From: Streptomyces sp. S.PB5
Lineage (GTDB): Bacteria; Actinomycetota; Actinomycetes; Streptomycetales; Streptomycetaceae
Length of the DNA stretch: 64,000 nucleotides
Direction of reading: 5' to 3'
NCBI RefSeq assembly: GCF_030403745.1
Contig: NZ_JAQMWP010000003.1
Coordinates: 310,001-374,000, forward strand
Below are positions 38,671 through 47,513 of this stretch, piece after piece. Each line of letters begins with the position of its first letter. Position 1 is the first letter of the stretch. The notes beneath the pieces are model-generated. The model saw only the letters and a program-made list of their open reading frames with translations, made no database searches and was not told the origin of the DNA. The position numbers and the translations under genes were made by a program.

Positions 38671-40053
38671 TCACATCTCGAACGACTCGTGATGGATGCG
38701 GCGGGCGGGCACACCCGCGCCGCGCAGTGCCTCGTACACGCCCTGCGCGAAGCCGGGCGGCCCGCACATGAAGACGTCGTGCTCGTCGATGTCCGGCAGC
38801 TTCTGCTGCAGCCGCTCCGCCGAGATGTCGGGCCGCTCGCCGTCCGGACTGTTGACCGCGTACATCAGCCGGGCGCCCCGCTCGTCGGCGATGGCGGCCA
38901 GCTCGTCCCACAGCGCCAGGTCCTGGGTGCTGTTGGCCCGGTAGAGCAGGGTGATGTCCCCGGACGCCCCGGGCAGCGTCTCGAACAGCGCCCGCATCGG
39001 CGTGATGCCGACCCCGCCCGCGACCAGCAGCACCTTGCCCCGGCTGCGGCGCTGGGCGGTCAGGGCGCCGTACGGGCCCTCGGCCCACACCTTGGTGCCG
39101 GGCGTCAGCTCGCGCAGTCGCTCGGTGTGGTCGCCGATCGCCTTGACGGTGATGCGCAGCATGTCCGGGCGCGGCGCCGCCGACAGGGAGTACGGGTGCG
39201 AGCTGAACCGCATCCCGGGCGCCATGAACCGCCAGCGGAAGAACTGGCCCGCCTCGGCGCCCATCCGGTGCAGCTTCTTGCCGCCGATGAGCACCGACAC
39301 GATGCCCGGCGTCTCCTCGATGACCGCCTCGACATACATCCGGTGCCGCATGTTGAGGCGGATCGGGGTGAGGATCCGGTACCAGAGCACCAGCGCGGTG
39401 ACCACGCCGTACAGCCCGTACCAGAAGGTCTTCGCGGCCGGCTCCACGGCGAACTCGTTGCCGGTGCTGATCTGGTGCCAGAAGGTCAGGTACACCACCG
39501 CGTAGGTGAGCAGGTGGATGTGGTACCAGGTGTCGTACCCGATGATGCGGCGGATCCCGCCGATCGACAGGAACGCGATGACGAACAGCAGCAGGGTGCC
39601 GATGCCCGCCTTGCCCATGTCGGGCAGGGTGTTGACCGAGTCGATCGTCTGCTGGACGACGTCACCGAGCGACTTGCCGGCCTGCCGCGCGTACGCCCAC
39701 ATGGTGAGGAAGACATGCGCGACGACCAGGAAGATCGTGTAGCGACCGCTCATGGCGTGCCAGCGCGCCACCCGGTCCGAGCCCACCCGCCGCTCCAGCG
39801 CGGGCACCCGCGCCATCTGCAGCACCACGAGCGCCATCAGATAGCCGGCGAGCAGTCCGGTGATCCGGCCCGCGGCGAGGATCTTGGCGGTGGTGTCCCC
39901 GAGGGAAGGGGTGTTGTCCCACCACAGCCACAGCACCGCCGCCGCACCCGCCCACAGGGCGATCACCAGCGGGACGGCCGGGGAGCGGCGCGGACGGATG
40001 CGGCGCATCGTCTGGCGGCGGGCGGCGCGGCCGCCTGCGAGCGTGGTGGTCAC
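38671..40053 (-). CDS. Ferric-reductase-like membrane flavocytochrome oxidoreductase
   Basis: The 460-residue protein has six membrane helices at residues 25-230, with haem-ligand-type His in RYTIFLVVAHVFLTMWAY and TWYHIHLLTYAVVYLTFWHQ. A cytoplasmic FNR-like module follows, with the FAD-binding region (SSHPYSLSAAPRPDMLRITV) and the NAD(P)-binding region (VLLVAGGVGITPMRALFETL, DVFMCGPPGF). It should move electrons from NAD(P)H outward across the membrane. GTG 40053 is set by GGAGGA five bases upstream on the minus strand. It is first in the operon with the FMN_bind protein and ApbE, suggesting the FMNs as acceptors. Confidence 0.92.
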   Translation of the reverse strand: MTTTLAGGRAARRQTMRRIRPRRSPAVPLVIALWAGAAAVLWLWWDNTPSLGDTTAKILAAGRITGLLAGYLMALVVLQMARVPALERRVGSDRVARWHAMSGRYTIFLVVAHVFLTMWAYARQAGKSLGDVVQQTIDSVNTLPDMGKAGIGTLLLFVIAFLSIGGIRRIIGYDTWYHIHLLTYAVVYLTFWHQISTGNEFAVEPAAKTFWYGLYGVVTALVLWYRILTPIRLNMRHRMYVEAVIEETPGIVSVLIGGKKLHRMGAEAGQFFRWRFMAPGMRFSSHPYSLSAAPRPDMLRITVKAIGDHTERLRELTPGTKVWAEGPYGALTAQRRSRGKVLLVAGGVGITPMRALFETLPGASGDITLLYRANSTQDLALWDELAAIADERGARLMYAVNSPDGERPDISAERLQQKLPDIDEHDVFMCGPPGFAQGVYEALRGAGVPARRIHHESFEM

Positions 40054-40117
40054 GGGTTCCTCCGGAAAGCGGGGCAAGGGGGTTGGCGTGGTCCCTTGGC
40101 CCTGAGGTACGTGCCGC

Positions 40118-40141
40118 GACGCCCGAGTGTTCAGTTGTTCC
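40118..40141 (-). promoter_or_regulatory. ECF-sigma-like promoter of the flavin electron-transfer operon
   Basis: On the minus strand GGAAC (40141-40137), 15 bases and CGTC (40121-40118) match the common ECF sigma pattern GGAAC-N15/16-CGTC. It lies about 65 bases before the oxidoreductase GTG and overlaps the terminator of the upstream L,D-transpeptidase gene. Confidence 0.45.
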
Positions 40142-40173
40142 GCGAGTCCCGTGCGTGCAGGAGTGACTCGCGG
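40140..40173 (-). terminator. Hairpin downstream of the L,D-transpeptidase gene
   Basis: CCGCGAGTC (40140-40148) pairs with GACTCGCGG (40165-40173) around a 16-base loop, starting eight bases beyond the minus-strand stop codon. It separates the transpeptidase pair from the flavin operon. Confidence 0.65.
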
Positions 40174-40180
40174 TAACTCC

Positions 40181-40879
40181 TCAGTACCGGGTGATCCCCG
40201 TACGACCGCCCGTGGTGCCGATCGCGATGTGCGGTTCCCGTTCCGGATCGGCCCAGCGCAGGATCCGGCGCATCGCCCCGGCGGACACCGACACACAACC
40301 CGCCGTCGCCCCGCTGCCGTTGACATGCAGGAAGATCCCGGCACCCCGACCGCGCTGCGGCTTGGCGTAGTTGAACCCGATGACCATGGCGTACGCGTAC
40401 TGCTTCTCGTACGAGATCAGATGCTCGGCCTCGGCGGCCCGGCAGTCCTTGGCGCGCGGCTCGCTCCAACGGTTGTAGACCCGCGAGTCGTTGTCCTGGC
40501 ACCACCACGAATTCCCGCGCACGGGCCGGTACTTGTACGACGTCCCGCTCGGCGCCGCCTTGATCCCGAAGGCGTACGGCAGGTGGTACAGCCCCGTCGG
40601 AGTCGTGTTCGTGCCCTGCTTGCGCGAGGCTCCCTCGACGAGCCCGTTGGCCCCGAAGCGGGCCTCGGCCGAACCGGCCTCCACCCACCGCCCGTCGCGC
40701 AGGTCCCACCAGGTGACCGTGCCGGAGGTGGACGAGGTCTTCGCGGCCACCGCGGTGATCAGCTGGGTCCCGCCGCCGGTGTCGGCCATACGGGCGGGCA
40801 GCGGCTGTCCGCCGCCGGGCGTGGCACCGAGCACGAGGAGGGACGCGGACACGAGAGCCGTGGCGGCGGGGGAGCCCAT
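40181..40879 (-). CDS. Secreted L,D-transpeptidase-family protein
   Basis: The 232-residue protein has a short N-terminal signal (ATALVSASLLVLGA). Its YkuD-like domain is seen at GLYHLPYAFGIK and carries the active-site motif HVNGSGATAGCVSVS, with His185 and nucleophile Cys195. Such enzymes form 3-3 peptidoglycan crosslinks, though many of this short actinobacterial type are uncharacterised. The start ATG 40879 is three bases after the upstream PNPOx-type gene, so the two are co-transcribed from a leaderless promoter. Confidence 0.85.
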   Translation of the reverse strand: MGSPAATALVSASLLVLGATPGGGQPLPARMADTGGGTQLITAVAAKTSSTSGTVTWWDLRDGRWVEAGSAEARFGANGLVEGASRKQGTNTTPTGLYHLPYAFGIKAAPSGTSYKYRPVRGNSWWCQDNDSRVYNRWSEPRAKDCRAAEAEHLISYEKQYAYAMVIGFNYAKPQRGRGAGIFLHVNGSGATAGCVSVSAGAMRRILRWADPEREPHIAIGTTGGRTGITRY

Positions 40880-40882
40880 GGC

Positions 40883-41467
40883 TCAGACCGTAGAGGGCGG
40901 CAGCGGCAACGGCAGCCCGGGTAGGCCATCCAGGCTCGTGGCGATCTGCCGCTTGGCGAAGTAGTCGCTCAGCGACTCGTCGTCCTCGCGCGCGAACCGC
41001 CTGGCGTGCAGATCGCGGTCCTCCTCGTACGTCATGAAGGGCACCGCGTAGCCGCAGGAGTCGCGGATCGTCTCGGCCGTCACGACGATGATCGCCCGTA
41101 GCCCGTGCAGGCTCGGGTCGATGTCGGGGAAGTGGCCGAGCAGTTCCTTGAAGCGGGGGTCGTCGCGCAGCACCGCCTCGCCGCGGCCGTGCACCCGGAC
41201 GATGTTGGGCGGGCCCTGGAACGCACACCACATGAGGGTGATCCGGCCGTTCTCCCGCAGATGCGCGACCGTCTCGGCGTTGGAGCCCGCGAAGTCCAGG
41301 TAGGCGAAGGTGAGTTCGTCGAGGACCGCGAAGGAGCCCTTGAGGCCCTTGGGTGAGAGGTTGACCGTGCCGTCGCCGGAGAGGGGAGCGGTCGCGGTGA
41401 AAAAAAGAGGCTGCGCCTCGATGAAGGTGCGCAGCCTGCCGTCTATGCGGTCGTAAGTCTTTCCCAT
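40883..41467 (-). CDS. Pyridoxamine-5'-phosphate-oxidase-family FMN protein
   Basis: The 194-residue protein has the split-barrel flavin fold: IEAQPLFFTATAPLSGDGTV, VNLSPKGLKGSFAVLDELTF and ENGRITLMWCAFQGPPNIVR. These match a branch of PNPOx-like proteins of unknown substrate, some of which bind F420 or FMN. It is not a vitamin B6 oxidase by context. It is first in a two-gene minus-strand operon with the transpeptidase, and the promoter at 41476-41504 puts the transcript start next to the ATG. Confidence 0.85.
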   Translation of the reverse strand: MGKTYDRIDGRLRTFIEAQPLFFTATAPLSGDGTVNLSPKGLKGSFAVLDELTFAYLDFAGSNAETVAHLRENGRITLMWCAFQGPPNIVRVHGRGEAVLRDDPRFKELLGHFPDIDPSLHGLRAIIVVTAETIRDSCGYAVPFMTYEEDRDLHARRFAREDDESLSDYFAKRQIATSLDGLPGLPLPLPPSTV

Positions 41468-41475
41468 GTCTAACG

Positions 41476-41504
41476 ATTATGGGTGCAGGTCTTTCGCCTG
41501 TCTA
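41476..41504 (-). promoter_or_regulatory. Leaderless promoter of the PNPOx-like / transpeptidase operon
   Basis: On the minus strand TAGACA (41504-41499), 17 bases and CATAAT (41481-41476) match the housekeeping consensus closely. Only eight bases separate CATAAT from the ATG at 41467, so the mRNA should be leaderless. TTAGACA occurs here and again at the start codon, as a direct repeat that could be an operator. Confidence 0.7.
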
Positions 41505-41538
41505 ATGAATTGCGGCGTCCGTTTCCCGGGGCCTGCCA

Positions 41539-41574
41539 TGGCCGCCCCGGCCGGCGCAGAACTCGGGGCGGCCA
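41539..41574 (-). terminator. Hairpin downstream of the two-domain secreted protein
   Basis: TGGCCGCCCC (41539-41548) pairs with GGGGCGGCCA (41565-41574) around a 16-base loop, beginning 17 bases after the minus-strand stop codon at 41591. No T-tract follows on the minus strand. Confidence 0.65.
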
Positions 41575-41590
41575 CAGCGCGCCTGTCACG

Positions 41591-42472
41591 TCACTTGGTG
41601 AGCGTGCAGGCGGCCAGGGAGTCCAGGCCCTGGGGCTTGGCGGCGGTCCGGCCGATGGCGGTGGCGATCCGGTTGACGGTCGCGACCCGCTTGTCCTTCA
41701 GGGGGCCGAGGATGGCGTTCTGGACGAAGTTGGGTCCGCCCTGGCCGACGGTGTTGACCAGGCGTGTGTTGGCCTCGTTGATCTGGGTCTGGAGGAGGGT
41801 GAGGTTGCGGTCGACCTCGGCCTTCGCGGAGGCGGGGACGGCGGGGAGCTGGGAGGCGACGTCCGGGCAGGTGATGGTGCCGACCCCGGTGTTGCCCGCG
41901 CCCGCGTTGCCCGCGTTTCCGGCTCCGTTGCCCGCGTTCCCGGCGTTGCCCGTGTTTCCGGCGTTGCCCGCGTTCCCGGCTCCGTTGCCCGCGCCCGCCT
42001 GTCCACCCGCACCCGTGGCGCCGCCGGCGTTCAGGGCGCAGGCTGCGAGGGAGTCCAGGCCCTGGGGTTTGGCGGCGGTCCGGCCGATGGCGGTGGCGAT
42101 CCGGTTGACGGTCGCGACCCGCTTGTCCTTCAGGGGGCCGAGGATGGCGTTCTGGACGAAGTTGGGTCCGCCCTGGCCGACGGTGTTGACCAGGCGTGTG
42201 TTGGCCTCGTTGATCTGGGTCTGGAGGAGGGTGAGGTTGCGGTCGACCTCGGCCTTCGCGGAGGCGGGGACGGCGGGGAGCTTGGAGGCGACGTCCGGGC
42301 AGGTGATGGTGCCGGGGCTCGCCAGGGTGCGGGCGGTGTTGTTGCCGCTGCTCTTGGAGCTCTCCCCGGCGAGGGCGGAACCGGCGATCACCGCACCGGT
42401 CAGCGCCAGTGCGGTGGCGCTGCCGATGAGGGCGACGCGGCGCTTGTTGTACTTAGGAAGAGCCCTGGACAT
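41591..42472 (-). CDS. Secreted protein of two near-identical domains joined by a Gly/Asn/Ala linker
   Basis: The 293-residue product has a signal peptide (RRVALIGSATALALTGAVIA, cleavage near ALAGE). Two copies of an approximately 92-residue domain run from TITCPDVAS to LDSLAAC. They differ at very few residues and flank an approximately 50-residue linker built from NAGNAG-type repeats. Each domain has two Cys at its ends and could be closed by a disulfide. Helical segments (SAKAEVDRNLTLLQTQINEA) suggest a small all-alpha domain. I do not know the family. It is monocistronic with its own terminator. Confidence 0.75.
   Translation of the reverse strand: MSRALPKYNKRRVALIGSATALALTGAVIAGSALAGESSKSSGNNTARTLASPGTITCPDVASKLPAVPASAKAEVDRNLTLLQTQINEANTRLVNTVGQGGPNFVQNAILGPLKDKRVATVNRIATAIGRTAAKPQGLDSLAACALNAGGATGAGGQAGAGNGAGNAGNAGNTGNAGNAGNGAGNAGNAGAGNTGVGTITCPDVASQLPAVPASAKAEVDRNLTLLQTQINEANTRLVNTVGQGGPNFVQNAILGPLKDKRVATVNRIATAIGRTAAKPQGLDSLAACTLTK
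41607..42314. repeat. 276-bp direct repeat, 432-bp period, within the secreted protein gene
   Basis: 41607-41882 and 42039-42314 are identical except for roughly half a dozen bases. The period of 432 is a multiple of three, so loss or gain of a unit would keep the frame. The low divergence at synonymous sites suggests recent duplication or gene conversion. Confidence 0.88.
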
Positions 42473-42600
42473 GCGTATGCCTCACAAGGGTCGGGAGTGT
42501 CGTGGAGTTCGTCGTGTGTACAAACGCGGCGCCTGCGTTCGGTGGGAGGTACGAGCAAGCGGTTTCCCATGTTCAAAGGGAATTCAAAAAACGCGTCAGA

Positions 42601-42640
42601 TTGACGAATCATGCAGAGGTCTGCATACTCATGCATAACC
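42601..42640 (+). promoter_or_regulatory. argH promoter overlapped by ARG-box-like palindrome
   Basis: TTGACG (42601-42606), 17 bases and CATACT (42624-42629) form a promoter. ATGCAGAGGTCTGCAT (42611-42626) is an inverted repeat with TGCAT ends, and ATGCATAAC follows. The half-sites match those at the argC promoter, so ArgR control is likely. Confidence 0.72.
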
Positions 42641-42656
42641 TTGAATGCGGCGATGA

Positions 42657-44118
<1,462 letters not shown>

Positions 44119-44192
44119 CGGTACGCATGTCCGAAGGGCATCGCGGTTACGTTGGTCGTGAGCGGTAAGGAACCGACCGAACGGAGCCCGCG

Positions 44193-45164
44193 ATGCCCTT
44201 CGCACGTCTTGCCTCAGCGACGACCCCCACCTGCCACATCGGACTGGGCCTCGCCGCGGTCGGGCGCCCCGGGTACATCAACCTGGGCCGCGAACAGGAC
44301 CTGCCCGAGGCCCGTACGGTCGACGCCCTGCGCACCCGCACCCATGAACTCCTCGACGCCGCCTACGCCCAAGGCGTCCGCTACTTCGACGCCGCCCGCT
44401 CCTACGGCCGTTCCGAGGAGTTCCTCGCCGACTGGCTGAACACCCGCCCCGACATCGACGACATCGTCGTAGGCAGCAAATGGGGCTACACGTACACCGC
44501 CGGCTGGACCACCGACGCCGAGAAACACGAGGTCAAGGACCACAGCGTCCAGACGTACGACCGTCAGCGCGCCGAGACCGCCGAACTCCTCGGCGACCGC
44601 CTCGACCTCTACCAGATCCACTCGGTGACCCCGGACAGCCCGGCCCTCACCGACAAGGAACTCCACGCCAGGCTCGCCGAGGCGGCGGCCGCGGGCGTGA
44701 GCATCGGCTTCTCCACCAGCGGCCCTGCCCAGGCCGACGCCATCCGCGCCGCCCTCGCCGTGACGGTGGACGGCGAGCCCCTCTTCCGTACCGTCCAGTC
44801 GACGTACAACGCCCTGGAGACCTCCGCCGCCCCCGCCCTCGCCGAGGCCCATGACGCCGGGCTCACGGTGATCGTCAAGGAGGGCATGGCCAACGGCAGG
44901 CTCGCGGACCCGTACGCGCCGGAGGCCCTGAGGGCCGTGGCCGCGGAGACGTCCCTCGGCGCCGACGCGGTCGCCCTCGCGTTGATCCTGCGCCAGCCCT
45001 GGGCGGGCGTCGTCCTCTCCGGCGCCGCCGCGACGAACCAGCTCGCCTCCAACCTGCACGCGGCCGTCGTCGACCTGGACGAGGACCAGCTGGCGCGACT
45101 GACCGGGCTGGCGGAGGAGCCGCAGGAGTACTGGGAGAAGCGGGCCGGCCTGCCCTGGCACTGA
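44193..45164 (+). CDS. Aldo/keto reductase
   Basis: The 323-residue NADPH-dependent TIM-barrel protein has the catalytic tetrad visible as Asp66 and Tyr71 in YFDAARSYGRSEE, Lys96 in VVGSKWGY and His143 in LYQIHSV. The C-terminal part has the usual cofactor-binding segments (LALILRQPWAGVVLSGAA). The substrate is unknown. ATG 44193 follows CGGAG. It lies between argH and the TetR/MFS pair. Three 17-bp tandem units cross its stop codon. Confidence 0.9.
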   Translation: MPFARLASATTPTCHIGLGLAAVGRPGYINLGREQDLPEARTVDALRTRTHELLDAAYAQGVRYFDAARSYGRSEEFLADWLNTRPDIDDIVVGSKWGYTYTAGWTTDAEKHEVKDHSVQTYDRQRAETAELLGDRLDLYQIHSVTPDSPALTDKELHARLAEAAAAGVSIGFSTSGPAQADAIRAALAVTVDGEPLFRTVQSTYNALETSAAPALAEAHDAGLTVIVKEGMANGRLADPYAPEALRAVAAETSLGADAVALALILRQPWAGVVLSGAAATNQLASNLHAAVVDLDEDQLARLTGLAEEPQEYWEKRAGLPWH

Positions 45165-45209
45165 GAAATCCCTGGCGCTGAGCATCGCCTGGGACTGAGA
45201 AACCCCTGG
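45154..45209 (+). repeat. Three 17-bp tandem units across the aldo/keto reductase stop
   Basis: Units CCTGGCACTGAGAAATC (45154), CCTGGCGCTGAGCATCG (45171) and CCTGGGACTGAGAAACC (45188) are followed by a partial CCTGG. The stop codon TGA lies in the first unit, and the others repeat CTGAG downstream of the gene. Confidence 0.85.
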
Positions 45210-45224
45210 TCGGGCACCGTCGGA

Positions 45225-45282
45225 TGAGACAGTCACGCCTGTGGTGAGACATCTGTGTCTCATGTGGGCTATCGTTGTCTCA
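45225..45282. promoter_or_regulatory. Symmetric four-half-site operator of the TetR/MFS operon
   Basis: TGAGACA at 45225-45231 and 45245-45251 and its complement TGTCTCA at 45256-45262 and 45276-45282 are placed symmetrically about one centre, giving an inner palindrome with a 4-base spacer and an outer pair. The last half-site reaches the first base of the TetR ATG. TATCGT at 45270-45275 is a possible -10 element, implying a leaderless mRNA. Confidence 0.78.
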
Positions 45283-45848
45283 TGGCTGTCGATCGTGACC
45301 ATGTGCTGCGCAGTGCCGCGGCCCTGCTGACCCGCAAATCCACCGCGACCATGGACGAGGTCGCCAAGGCCGCCGGGATCAGCCGCGCCACCCTGCACCG
45401 GCACTTCGCCGGACGCGACGCGCTCGTACGGGCCCTCGAAGCGCTCGGTATCGCGGAGTGCGAGGCCGCCCTGGACGCGGCCCGCCTCGACGAGGGCCCG
45501 GCGCGGGACGCCGTGCGCCGCCTCGTCCGTGAGATCGAACCGGCCGCCGCTCTGCTCGCCTTCCTCTACACCGAGAACCAGCTGTTCGAGGGCGAGGGGC
45601 AGAACCCCGGCTGGACCCGCATCGACGAGCGTGTCGCGGCGCTGTTCCGACGCGGTCAGGCGGCCGGCGAGTTCCGTATCGACCTGACCCCGGCCTGGCT
45701 CACCGAGGCGCTCTACGGCCTGCTGGCCTCCGGGGCCTGGGCGGTCTCGGAGGGCCGCGTGGCCCGCAAGGACTTCGCCCACATGATCGCCGAGCTGTTG
45801 CTCGGCGGCGCCCTGCGGCATCACTCACAACCGAGAGAGGAATCATGA
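45282..45848 (+). CDS. TetR-family repressor of the adjacent MFS pump
   Basis: The 188-residue protein has an N-terminal TetR helix-turn-helix (residues 8-50: VLRSAAALLTRKSTATMDEV, AAGISRATLHRHFAGRDALV) and a helical ligand-binding and dimerisation domain. ATG 45282 is preferred to 45255 because the operator occupies the region between. The gene overlaps the MFS start (ATGA), so regulator and pump are made together, and the operator in front suggests autoregulation. The inducer is unknown. Confidence 0.92.
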   Translation: MAVDRDHVLRSAAALLTRKSTATMDEVAKAAGISRATLHRHFAGRDALVRALEALGIAECEAALDAARLDEGPARDAVRRLVREIEPAAALLAFLYTENQLFEGEGQNPGWTRIDERVAALFRRGQAAGEFRIDLTPAWLTEALYGLLASGAWAVSEGRVARKDFAHMIAELLLGGALRHHSQPREES

Positions 45849-47365
45849 CCAGCACCCTGCAGCCGGCGTCGACGACCGAGGCGGTGACCAAGCGCCCGGG
45901 CCGTTGGCTCGCGCTCTCCGTCCTCGTGCTCGCCGTGCTGCTGGTGGCCGTCGACGCGACCGTCCTCGGTCTCGCGACCCCCTACATCAGCGAGGACCTG
46001 AAGCCGTCCGGCACCCAGCTCCTGTGGATCGGCGACGTCTACTCGTTCGTCATCGCGGGCCTGCTCGTCTCCATGGGCAGCCTCGGTGACCGCATCGGCC
46101 GCAAGAAGATCCTGCTCGTCGGTGCCACCGCGTTCGGCGCGATATCCGTCCTCAACGCCTACGCCACGACACCGGAGTTGATGATCCTCGCCCGCGCCCT
46201 GCTGGGCGTGGCGGGCGCGACCCTGATGCCGGCGACCCTCGCCCTGATCCGCAACCTCTTCCACGACCCGCGCGAACGCAGCCTCGCCGTCGGCATCTGG
46301 GGCGCAACCGCCTCCGCCGGTACGGCGATCGGCCCGATCGCGGGCGGCTTCCTGCTCGAACACTTCTGGTGGGGCTCGGTCTTCCTCATCAACCTGCCCG
46401 TCATGGCGGTCCTGGTCGTCGTGGGCATCAAGCTCCTGCCGGAGTCGAAGAACCCCGACCCGGGCCCATGGGACATGCTCAGCGTGGCCCTGTCCCTGGT
46501 CGGCGTGATCGCCCTGGTCTACGCCGTCAAGGAGGCCGCGACACACGGCTTCTCCGGCGAGATCGCCGCCGCCGCCCTGCTGGGCGCGGCCGCCCTCTTC
46601 TGGTTCGTCCGCCGCCAGCTCACCCTCCCGGCCCCGCTGCTGGACATGCGCCTGTTCCGCAACCGCGGCTTCAGCGCGGCGGTCCTGGCGGACCTGCTGA
46701 CGATCCTCGGCCTGTCCGGCCTGGTCTTCTTCCTCTCGCAGTACCTGCAACTCGTCCAGGGCAGGCGCCCGTTGGAGGCGGGCCTCGCCGAACTCCCCGC
46801 CGCGGTGGGCGCGGTGGCGGCCGGTCTGATCGCCGGGCGTGCGGCCCGCCGCTTCTCGGTCCGCTCGGTGGTCGCGGGCGGACTGGCGGCGGTGGGTCTG
46901 GCCCTGGCCGCCCTGACGGTGATCGACCGGTCGACGGGCTACCCGCTGCTGGGCGCGGCCCTGCTGGTCGTCGGCGTCGGCGCCGGCTTCTCCTTCACGG
47001 TGACGGCGGACGTGATCCTGTCGAGCGTCCCGAAGGAACAGGCGGGCTCGGCGTCGGCGGTGTCCGAGACGGCGTACGAGCTCGGCGCGGCCCTGGGCAT
47101 CGCGGTGCTGGGCTCGATCGTGACGGGTGTGTACCGGGGCTTCACGGGGCCGGTGGGTACGCCGGAGGCGGCGCATGAGTCGCTGGGCGGGGCGGTTGAG
47201 GCGGCGGCGGGGATGCCGGCGCAGCAATCCGCAGCACTGCTCGACGCGGCAAGGCAGGCATTCGTGGACGGCTTGTCGCTGGCGGCGGGGGTGGGCGCGG
47301 CGGTCTTGTCGGCGACGGCAGTGGCGGCATGGTTCATGCTCAGGGACCAACGGTTGGGTGACTGA
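45845..47365 (+). CDS. MFS multidrug efflux transporter (DHA2/EmrB-QacA type)
   Basis: The 506-residue protein has about 14 membrane helices. The MFS motif A is in the first cytoplasmic loop (GSLGDRIGRKKILLVG), and motif C lies in helix 5 (WGATASAGTAIGPIAGGFLL). The charged AVDATVLGLA start of helix 1 is typical of the QacA/EmrB-like DHA2 group. It exports a toxic or signalling compound by proton antiport, and the substrate is unknown. The ATG overlaps the TetR stop. A dispersed repeat lies directly after the stop. Confidence 0.92.
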   Translation: MTSTLQPASTTEAVTKRPGRWLALSVLVLAVLLVAVDATVLGLATPYISEDLKPSGTQLLWIGDVYSFVIAGLLVSMGSLGDRIGRKKILLVGATAFGAISVLNAYATTPELMILARALLGVAGATLMPATLALIRNLFHDPRERSLAVGIWGATASAGTAIGPIAGGFLLEHFWWGSVFLINLPVMAVLVVVGIKLLPESKNPDPGPWDMLSVALSLVGVIALVYAVKEAATHGFSGEIAAAALLGAAALFWFVRRQLTLPAPLLDMRLFRNRGFSAAVLADLLTILGLSGLVFFLSQYLQLVQGRRPLEAGLAELPAAVGAVAAGLIAGRAARRFSVRSVVAGGLAAVGLALAALTVIDRSTGYPLLGAALLVVGVGAGFSFTVTADVILSSVPKEQAGSASAVSETAYELGAALGIAVLGSIVTGVYRGFTGPVGTPEAAHESLGGAVEAAAGMPAQQSAALLDAARQAFVDGLSLAAGVGAAVLSATAVAAWFMLRDQRLGD

Positions 47366-47368
47366 CCC

Positions 47369-47465
47369 GAGGGACACGGGGCTGTGTCGATCTGCGGCTC
47401 CGCCGCGTGGCCGCGATCGACTCCCACCGGTCCGCAGCCGCCTCCCCGCACGCCAACCAGCCCCT
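47369..47465 (+). repeat. Dispersed Streptomyces intergenic repeat, copy C
   Basis: GGGGCTGTGTCGATCTGCGG, CTCCGCCGCGTGG and CGCAGCCGCC elements match copies A and B. TCGATCtGCGGC and GCCGCgGATCGA-like arms can pair, so it can fold into a long hairpin between the MFS gene and the MoxR cassette and may end transcription. Confidence 0.6.
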
Positions 47466-47513
47466 ACATCCGGCTTTAAGCAGCTTTTCGCCTCCACCTG
47501 ATGGTCTTGGCCC

